From: Nocardia pneumoniae NBRC 100136
Lineage (GTDB): Bacteria > Actinomycetota > Actinomycetes > Mycobacteriales > Mycobacteriaceae
DNA: 54,314 nucleotides
Direction of reading: 5' to 3'
Assembly (NCBI RefSeq): GCF_000308755.1
Contig: NZ_BAGF01000145.1
Coordinates: 1-54,314, forward strand
Shown: positions 1-9,800 of the stretch, one piece after another
Numbering within the stretch: the first letter of the stretch is position 1
Layout of the letters: each line of letters opens with the position of its first letter
Translations under genes and position numbers: made by a program
Notes under the pieces: generated by a model
What the model saw: only the letters and a program-made list of their open reading frames with translations
Database searches by the model: none
Told to the model about the DNA's origin: nothing

Positions 1-809
1 TGAACGGCTTGCCCGCGACCTCGATCGCCTGGGGGCCCTGGCAGCAGAGCACCGGCATGACGCGGGCGCTCGGTGACGCCGACTTCGCCCGGTTGCGGCG
101 GGAGGGCTTCCCGCCGCTGAGCGAGCGGGAAGGTATGGCGCTGTTCGACGCCGCACTCGCGGGTGGCGCATCGGCGTTCGTGGCGGCCCGCATCGACTGG
201 TCCGCGCTTCCGGAGAGCGGCGATTACGACCCCCGTCCGATCATGCTCGACCTGCTGGCTCCCGTCCGGCGCCGAGCCGAGACCGTGGTGGGTGGATCGC
301 CGCAACCGGTGCACCGCCTGGCGGGCCTGTCGACCGCCGAGCAGGACCGTATCGTCCTCGATGTGATCCGCGGCGAGGCCGCGGCGGTTCTCGGCGGCGA
401 CGCCGAGACCATCGCCGCGGACAAACCCTTCAGCGACATCGGATTCGACTCACTCGGCGTCATGGAGTTCCGCAACCGGCTGAAATCTGCCGTCGGCGTC
501 CAGGTGCCCGCGACAGCGATGTTCGACTACCCGACTCCGATGGATCTGGCCGGCTACCTCCGTCAGGAGATCGCTCCGGTGGAGGACCCCGCGAAACGGA
601 TCGCGACCGAAGTCGACGCGCTGGCCCGCAGTTTCGCCTCCGCCGAACTGTCCGCCGCCGACCGGTCGTCACTGGCGACCACATTGTCCGCCCTGCTGCG
701 CGAACTCGAAGGCAGGGACGCCGGGGATGTCGATCCGGGTGGCGACGCCGACCACCTCGACACCGCCGACGATGACGAACTCTTCGAGTTCATCGACAAC
801 CTCAGCTGA
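1..809 (+). CDS. Modular type I PKS, C-terminal fragment (KR end, ACP, docking tail)
   Basis: This is the 3' end of a PKS gene that enters from the left edge; the reading frame is open from base 3. The first residues (LPATSIAWGPW) are the conserved end of a ketoreductase domain. An acyl carrier protein follows, with the phosphopantetheine serine in GFDSLG (codon at 450-452), so the last module carries at least KR and ACP. The tail ends in a helical, acidic segment with the motif DELFEFIDNLS, typical of C-terminal docking domains that recruit the next PKS subunit. The next gene begins 25 bases downstream with a coiled N-terminal docking segment, so the two proteins very likely interact. The upstream domains (KS, AT and others) lie outside the window. 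Confidence 0.93.
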   Translation, partial: NGLPATSIAWGPWQQSTGMTRALGDADFARLRREGFPPLSEREGMALFDAALAGGASAFVAARIDWSALPESGDYDPRPIMLDLLAPVRRRAETVVGGSPQPVHRLAGLSTAEQDRIVLDVIRGEAAAVLGGDAETIAADKPFSDIGFDSLGVMEFRNRLKSAVGVQVPATAMFDYPTPMDLAGYLRQEIAPVEDPAKRIATEVDALARSFASAELSAADRSSLATTLSALLRELEGRDAGDVDPGGDADHLDTADDDELFEFIDNLS

Positions 810-834
810 CCTTGCACGATGAGGAGCCCCACCG

Positions 835-3800
835 ATGGCCGACACCGACGAGCTACGCCGCTATCTCAAGAAGACCGCGAAGGAGCTCTACGAGACCAAA
901 CAACACCTGCGCGAACTCACCGATCGAACGCGCGAGCCCATCGCCATCGTCGGGATGGCCTGCCGGTACCCCGGCGGAGTTCGTTCACCCGAGGACCTGT
1001 GGCGCGTCGCCGCCGGGGGCGTGGACGCCGTCGGGGTGTATCCGTCCGACCGTGGCTGGGACCTGGACCGGTTGTTCGATCCGGATCCGGACGTACCCGG
1101 GACGATCTACACACGTGAGGGCGGATTCCTCGATTCCGTGGCCGATTTCGACGCGGGTTTCTTCGGCATCAGCCCGCGCGAGGCCGCCGCGATGGACCCA
1201 CAGCAGCGCCTGATGCTCGAGGCGGCCTGGGAGGCACTGGAAGACGCCGGCATCGATCCGGTATCGCTACGCGGCAGCGACACCGGCGTGTTCGCCGGGG
1301 TGGCCCACCAGAACTACGGGCCCCGCGTCGGCTCCCCGGATATCACGGCCGAAACGGAAGGCCATGTCTATCTGGGTGTTTCCAGCAGTGTGCTGTCGGG
1401 CCGGATCGCCTACACCCTGGGGCTGGAAGGGCCGGCCGTCTCGATCGACACGGCATGCTCGTCCTCGCTGGTAGCCCTGCATCTGGCGTGCCGGGCGCTA
1501 CGCAACGGTGACGCCACTGTGGCCCTGGCGGGCGGGGTCACCGTGATGTCGGATCCGTCCCTGCTCATCGCGTTCGCGCGGCAGCGCGCCCTCTCACCCG
1601 ACGGCCGGTGCCGGGCGTTCGCGGCGGGGGCCAACGGCACGGGTTTCTCCGAGGGGCTCGGCGTGCTGGTGCTCGAACGACTCTCCGACGCACGGCGGCT
1701 CGGGCACACCGTCCTGGCGGTCGTCCGCGGCAGTGCGATCAATCAGGACGGCGCGAGTAACGGACTGACCGCGCCGAACGGACGATCGCAGGAAGCCGTG
1801 ATCGGGCAGGCGTTGCGCGACGCGGGCCTGGAGCCCGCGGATGTCGACGCGGTGGAGGCGCACGGCACGGGCACGATGCTGGGCGATCCGATCGAAGCCA
1901 GGGCACTGATCAACGCCTACGGCGCCCGGCAGTCCGACATGCCCTTGCGTCTGGGGTCGCTGAAATCCAATATCGGTCACACCTCGGCCGCGGCGGGTGT
2001 CGGGGGCGTGATCAAGATGGTGCAGGCCATGCGGCACGAAGTGCTGCCGAAGACCTTGCACATCGACGCACCCTCCCCGCATGTGGATTGGTCGGCGGGT
2101 ACGGTACGGCTGCTGCGGGAAAGCGAGCCGTGGCCCGCCAGTGCCAGGGTCCGCCGCGCGGGTGTGTCGTCATTCGGCGCCAGCGGTACCAACGCCCACG
2201 TCATCCTCGAGGAAGCTCCCGCCGACCCCACTGCCGCGGAGACGAACTCCGAGCCCGCTCCCACGGAGCGGGCCGGGTCGGATCACGCCACACCGGAGAT
2301 GATTCCGTTGCTGTTGTCGGCGGCTTCCGGCGCGGCCCTGCGGGCACAGGCGCATCGCCTGCGGCAGTGGATGGCGGACGATCCGAAGGCGGACCTGCGG
2401 GATATCGCGCATTCGCTGCTCACCTCCCGGGCCCGGCTGGAAACGCGCGGAGCCGTCGTCGGTCGCGACCGGGACGAACTCCTGGCCGGGTTGGCGGCAC
2501 TCGCCGACGGGCATTCCGCGCCAGGTGTGGTGGAAGGCCGCGCGGGCTCGGGACGCACGGCATTCCTGTTCACCGGTCAGGGCGCGCAGCGCGCCGGGAT
2601 GGGGCGAGAACTGTATGCGGTGTTCCCGGTGTTCGCGGCGGAACTGGACAGGGTGTGTGCCGAGTTCGACCCATTGCTCGGACGTTCGCTGAAGGACCTG
2701 ATCCACACCGAGGCACCGGTAGGCGACAGCGCGCCGGGACCGCTGGATCGAACCGAGTTCACCCAGCCCGCGCTGTTCGCTTTCGAGGTGGCGTTGTACC
2801 GGCTCGTCGAGTCCTTCGGCCTGACACCGGATGTGCTGCTCGGCCATTCCATCGGTGAGCTGGCCGCGGCGTATGTCGCCGGTGTGTGGTCGCTGCCCGA
2901 CGCGTGTGCGCTGGTAGCGGCGCGCGGGCGGCTGATGGGCGGACTGCCCGCGGGCGGCGCGATGCTGGCCGTGGCGGTGTCGGAAGAGGAGGCGTCGGCC
3001 GCGCTCGGTGGATACGCCCGCCGGGTGTCCGTGGCCGCGGTGAACGGTCCCTCGTCCGTGGTGCTGTCCGGTGACGCCGACGCTGTCGCAGAGGTCGAGC
3101 GGCTCTTCACCGACCAGGGGCGCCGGACGAACCGGCTGCGTGTCAGCCATGCCTTCCATTCGGCGCGGATGGAACCGATGCTGGCCGAGTTCGGTGCCGT
3201 GGCTCATGGTGTGACCTACCGGCGGCCGACGATCCCGATCGTCTCGAATGTTTCGGGCGCACCAGCCGGTGACGAGCTGACCGATCCGGAGTACTGGGTC
3301 CGTCAGGTCCGGGCGGCGGTGCGGTTCGCCCCCGGAGTCCGGGCGCTGGCCGCGAGCGGGGTTCGGCGATTCCTGGAGATCGGTCCCGACGCGGCGCTGG
3401 CCGCGATGACCCGTGAATGCCTGACCGAACAACCCGATATCGAGGCCCGCTGCACGGTGGTCGCCGCCGCGCGGCGTGGGGTGGACGAGGTCGGGCAGTT
3501 CACCGCTTTCCTGGCCGCCGCCCACGCCGCGGGCGTCGATGTGGATTGGCGCCCGATGTTCACCGGCCGGCCGCCGCGCCGAGTGCCGTTGCCGACCTAC
3601 GCGTTCCAGCGTCAGCGGTACTGGTTGCCGCCTACCGACGGCATCGGCGACGTGGGCCGTGCCGGACTGACGGCGATGGATCATCCGCTGCTCGGCGCGG
3701 CGCTGGCACTGGCCGGTACCGACGAGTGGCTGTTCACCGGCCGCCTGTCCACGGTGTCGCAGCCGTGGCTGGCCGATCACATGGTGTTCGGCACGGTGCT

Positions 3801-6800
3801 GTTGCCGGGAGCCGCGTTCGTGGAGTTGGCGTTGGCGGTCGGCGCGCGACTGGATGCCGGGACGGTCGACGAACTGGTGCTCGAGGCGCCGCTGCGGCTG
3901 GACGAGGGGATCGAGGTCGATATTCAGATCAGCGTCGAATCGCCTGATGACGCCGGGCGCAGGCGCTTCGTCATCGCGTCGCGGCCCGTAGATGACCGGA
4001 ACGCCGGATCCACGCACGCACGCGGTGTGCTCGCTCCCGATACCGGGGACGCGACGGTGTCCGCCGGTACGGACAGACCATCCACGGACGACGCGACGAC
4101 CGGGGACGCACTGTACGACCAACTGGCAGAACGCGGTCTCGACTACGGGCCCGCGTTCCAGGGCGTGCGCCGATTCTGGCGTCGCGGTGACGCTGTCCTG
4201 GCTGAGGTGCGGCTCGGCGAGGGGACTTCGGACGCTTCCCGTTTCGGCGTGCACCCCGCCTTGCTGGATGCCGCACTGCACGCCGCTGTCGACGAATTGG
4301 CCGCTGATTCGGCCGCGCACCAGGCGCCGCTGCCGTTCTCCTTCAACGGCGTGCGGTTGTATCGCGCTGGCGCGAGCGCGGCGCGGGCGCTGATCCAGCG
4401 GACGGGCGCCGAGGGCGTGCGAGTCGAGCTCCGCGACGATGGGGACGCGTTGCTGCTGACGGTCGAGGCGCTGCAGGCGCGGCCGGTCGACAGCGACGCG
4501 GTGCACAACGCGCGCTCCGCCGAGCCGAAGCGTCTCTACGACGTGCACTGGGCCACAGTGGCATCCGGTGCACGGTCCGGCGCCGGGCGGCTGGTCGCTG
4601 TCGGCGGACCGACGCAATCCGCTTTCGACGAACACCATTCGGATATGGCCGCGCTGGTAGCGGCCGCCGAGACCGACGCCCCGGGCTCGAACGCCCGACC
4701 GCATGCCGACGTGGTGGTGTGGTTCGCCGAGTCCGGACCCGGGCACGCGGACAGCACCGAGGCCGACCGGGTGCGCCGGAGCGTGAACGCCGCGCTGGCG
4801 GCGGCGCAGTCCTGGTTGCGCCTGCCCGAGTCCGGCGACACCCAGCTGGTCGTGGTGACCCGCAACGGCGCCGGACTGCGCGGTGAAGATCCCGACCTGG
4901 CCGCCGCGGCGACCTGGGGTCTGCTGCGCAGTGCGCAATCGGAGCATCCGGGCCGGATCGTCCTGGTGGACGCCGAGAGCGACGCGCTCGTCGGGCCGGA
5001 GCTGATCTCGGCGGCCCTCGCGACCGACGAGCCGCAGCTGGCGGCGCGTGGGGGCGAGCTGCTCGCGCCCCGGCTCGCCCGGCGGGACGCCGTGTCCGGC
5101 ACAGCTGTCACCATGGGCACGGGCACGGTGTTGATCACCGGCGGCACCGGTGGATTGGGCGCGCTCGTCGCCCGGCACCTGGTCGCGACGCACGGTGTGC
5201 GGGATCTGGTCCTGGTTTCACGGCGCGGCGAGCGGGCCGACGGTGTGGGAGAACTGGTGGCCGAACTCGCCGAACTCGGCGCTCGACCGCGGGTGCTCGC
5301 CTGCGACGTCGGTGACCGCGCCGCGGTACGTGCCCTGCTCGACCAGCTGGCCGACGGTCCCGAGCTGACCGCCGTCGTCCACGCCGCCGGTGTCCTGGAC
5401 GACGGGACTCTCGACGCACTGACGCCGAACCGGATCGAGCGGGTATTCGCGCCGAAGGTCGACGCCGCACTCCACCTGGACGAACTCACCCGTGACCGGA
5501 ACCTGTCGGCGTTCATCCTGTTCTCGTCGATCGCCGCGGTCCTGGGCTCGGCGGGCCAGGGCAACTATGCCGCCGCGAACTCGGTGCTGGACGCGCTGGC
5601 CCGGCGCCGTGTCGCTGCGGGTCTGCCCGCGGTCTCGGTCGCATGGGGTCCGTGGAACCAGAACGGCGGGATGACCGCCGAACTGGGGCGCGCGGGCTTG
5701 GACCGCCTGTCCCGCATGGGTTTCCGGCCCCTCACCGAGTCCGACGGGGTCGCGCTGTTCGACCGGGCCGCGGGCGCGGACACGCCACTGGTCGCCGCCG
5801 TGGACTTCGATACCGCGGCATTGTCCGCGCAGGCTCGTGCAGGTTTGCTGCCACCGCTGCTGCGTTCGTTGGTAGCGGTGCCGCGCCGCGCCGAGGGCAG
5901 TGGCGGCGATCTGGCGGCGCGGCTCGCGTCGGTGCCGCCGAACCGGCACGACGCGATCGTGCTGGACTTCGTGCGCCATCAGGTCGCCGAGGTATTGGGG
6001 CACGCCACGGGCGAGGATGTGGAGGCCGACAAGCCGTTCAGCGAACTCGGCTTCGATTCGCTGGGCGCGGTGGATCTGCGCAACCGCCTCACCAAGGCCA
6101 CCGGTCTGCGTCTTCCGTCGACCCTCGCCTTCGATCATCCGACGTCGGCGGCCGTCGCTCGGCTGCTGCGTTCCCGGATCGATGGCGCCGGGCCGAGGGT
6201 TCGCCAGACGCAGCGGCACACGCGCGCCGACGAACCGATCGCGATCGTCGGTATGGCCTGCCGGTACCCCGGCGGTGTCGCGTCTCCGGACGATCTCTGG
6301 GATCTGGTGGCATCGGGAACCGACGCCATCTCTGAGTTTCCGTCGGATCGCGGCTGGGACCTCGATCGTCTGATCCATCCGGATCCCGAGCACACCGGAA
6401 CCTCCTACGCCAAAGAGGGCGGATTCTTGACGGGAGCGGCCGATTTCGACGCCGGATTCTTCGGAATCGGCCCGCGGGAGGCGAATGCGATGGACCCGCA
6501 GCAACGTTTGCTGCTGGAGGTGTCGTGGGAAGCGCTCGAGCACGCGGGTATCGATCCGACATCGCTGCGGGGCACCGACACCGGCGTCTACACGGGGGTG
6601 ATGTACCAGGACTACGAGGTCTTGACCCGCAAGGCCGGGCCCGAATCCGAAGGCTACGTGGGGACCGGCTCGGCGGCGAGTGTCGTCTCGGGGCGCATCG
6701 CCTATTCACTCGGCCTGGAAGGCCCCGCGATGACGGTGGACACGGCGTGCTCGTCCTCGCTGGTGGCACTGCATGTGGCGTGCCGGGCGCTGCGACAGGG

Positions 6801-9800
6801 AGAGAGTTCACTCGCCCTGGTGGGCGGTGCGACGGTGATGGCCACACCCACGGTATTCGTGGAATTCTCCCGCCAGCGCGGCCTGGCCCCGGACGGGCGG
6901 TGCAAATCGTTCTCGGCCGCCGCCGACGGTGTGGCCTGGGCGGAGGGCGCGGCCGTCCTGGTGGTCGAACGGCTCTCGGACGCACGGCGGCTCGGCCACA
7001 ACGTGCTCGCGGTGGTGCGCGGCAGCGCGGTGAACCAGGACGGCGCCAGCAACGGTCTCACCGCGCCGAACGGTCCGTCGCAGGAGCGGGTGATCGCGGC
7101 GGCGCTGGCCGATGCCGGGCTCGGGCCGTCGGACGTGGACGCCGTGGAAGCGCACGGGACCGGAACGACACTCGGCGACCCGATCGAGGCGCAGGCATTG
7201 CTCGCCACCTATGGGCAGGGCCGTCCGGATCGCCCGCTGCGTGTCGGTTCGCTCAAATCCAATATCGGGCACAGCCAGGCGGCGGCCGGTGTGGGCGGCG
7301 TGATCAAGATGGTGCAGGCGCTGCGCCACGAGATGCTGCCGAGAACCCTGCATGTGGACGAACTTTCCCCGCATGTGGACTGGTCGGCCGGATCGGTGCG
7401 GGTGCTGACCGAAGCCGAGCCGTGGACCTCCGGAAGCCGGGTACGGCGCGCGGGGGTGTCTTCGTTCGGGATCAGCGGTACGAACGCGCACGTGATCCTC
7501 GAGGAAGCGCCGCTGTCCGCCCGCGACGAGCGTACGGCGGCGAACCCCGCACCGGCGGCAGGCGCCGCGGTTGCCGCGGTACCGCTCGTGATCTCCGCGA
7601 AATCCGCGGAAGCCCTGCGCGGTCAGGCCGCGCGCTTGCGGTCCTGGCTGGCCGGTGCGCCGGAGATCGACTTGTCGCGGGTGGCGCGTGCGCTGCTCGA
7701 CTCGCGCGCGCTACTGGATCGCCGCGGCATGGTCGCCGGCGTCGACCGGCAGGAGCTGCTCGCCGGGTTGGCCGCGCTGGCGGCGGGGGCGGCGTCCCCG
7801 CACGCGGTCGAGACAGAGGTGGTGCCGGGTGCGACGGCCTTCCTGTTCACCGGTGGTGGCGCGCAGCGAGTCGGCATGGGAGCGAGCCTGTACCGGGCGT
7901 TCCCGGTATTCACGACCGCGCTGGACGAAGTGTGCGCGGAGTTCGACCGGCATCTCGGGGGTTCGCTGCGGGAGGTGATGTTCACCGACGAGGCAGGGGT
8001 GTTGGACCGGATGGACTGGATGCAGCCCGCATTGTTCGCCTTCGAGGTCGCGATGTTCCGGCTGCTGGAGTCGTACGGTCTCGTACCCGACGTGCTCGCG
8101 GGTCACTCGCTGGGCGAACTCGTCGCGGCGTATGTCTCCGGGGTCTGGTCGCTCGCCGACGCCTGTGCGCTGGTGGCGGCGCGCGGACGGTTGATGGGGG
8201 CGGCGCCCGCGGGCGGGGCGATGCTGGCGGCCGCGGTGTCGGAGGCGGAAGCGGAGGAACTGCTGACCGGTCTCGGCGATCGGCTCGCGCTGGGGGCGGT
8301 GAACGGTCCGGAGTCGGTGGTGTTCTCGGGATACGCCGATGCCGTCGGTGAGATGCAGCGGCGGCTGACCGAGGCGGGACGGAAGAACACCCTGCTGCGG
8401 ATCTCGCATGCGTCTCATTCGATGCTCATGGAGCCCATCCTCGAGGAATTCCGCGCGGTGGCCGAGGGTCTGACCTATCGCGAGCCCACCGTGCCGATAG
8501 TGTCGAACGTATCCGGCGCGCGGGTCGGCGACGAAGTGCGCGATCCGGGCTACTGGGTGGCGCAGGTACGCAGCTGTGTGCGCTTCGCTCCCGGAGTGCG
8601 CAGTCTCCTCGACTCCGGGGTGCGGCGTTTCGTCGAGGTCGGACCGGACGCGGCGCTCACCGCGATGACCGGAGAATGCCTGGCCGAGCGTCCCGAAGTG
8701 GCGGCGAAGTCGCTGGTCGCGGCTTCGTCGCGACGCTCGGTCGACGAGGTGACCCAGTTCGTCACCCTTCTCGGCCAGTCCTTCGCGGCGGGCGTACCGG
8801 TGGACCTGCGGTCGCTGCTGCCCGGAGGAGACGTACGGGTGACTCTGCCCACCTATGCGTTCCAGCGCCGCCGCTACTGGGTGCAGCCCGCTCCCGAGGC
8901 CGTGGCAGGCTCGTTCGGACATCCACTGCTGACCAGCGCGGTGCCGCTGGCCGGCAAGGACGAGTGGTTGTTCACCGGCCGGTGCTCTGTGCGCACCCAG
9001 CCGTGGATCAGCGACCACGCGGTGTTCGGCTCGGTGTTGCTGCCCGGAACGGCTTTCGCGGAGATGGCGCTGGCCGCAGGCGCGCATCTGGACGTCGGGG
9101 ACGTCGATGAACTGTTGTTGCAAGCCCCGCTGCTGCTCACCACGAGCGCCGAGATCGAGCTACAACTGAGCGTCGGGGCGCGGGACGAGGAAGGGCGACG
9201 GAGCTTCGCCGTCCACTCCCGCGCCGCCGACCCGGATTCGGCGGGCGTGGACGCGTGGGTGCAGCACGCGAGCGGCGTGCTCACCGTCGCCGACGGCTCG
9301 GCGTCGGTCTGGAGCGAACCGGTGTGGCCGCCCTCTGGCGCCGAGCCGTCGGACGGGTCGCTCTACGATCGGCTGGCGGCGCGCGGTTTCGACTACGGTC
9401 CCGGCTTCCAGGGCGTGACCGCGCTGTGGACTCGCGGCCAGCAGACCTTCGCCGAGGTCTCCCTCGACGAATCCGTGAGCGTCGCGGCAGCCCCGTTCGG
9501 CATCCATCCGGCACTGCTGGACGCATGCCTGCACGCGGCACTCGGCGATCTGATCGATGGCCTGCCCACCGAGCAGGTGCTGTTGCCCTTCTCGTTCGCC
9601 GGCGTGCGGTTGTGGCGATCCGGTGTCACGGCGGTGCGTGTCCGTGTCGGCCGGGACGCCGAAGGCCGGGCCGAGATCGACATCGCCGACGACACCGGCG
9701 CCCTCGTGGCGCGCATCGATGCGGTCCTCGCACGTCCGATCGCCGCCGACGCCTTGGCAACAGCGAGCGCGGCGCGGCGTGCGGCGCCCCTGCACCTGCG

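Noticed and set aside
2170..5193. A 1007-residue open frame on the minus strand across the bimodular PKS gene
   Set aside because: High-GC codon bias on the plus strand produces long stop-free antisense frames. The translation is Arg/Gly/His-rich with no recognisable domain, and the plus strand encodes clear KS, AT, DH and KR domains.
6525..8351. A 608-residue plus-strand frame inside the second KS-AT region
   Set aside because: Alternate-frame shadow of the PKS gene, with arginine-rich low-complexity translation and no family match.
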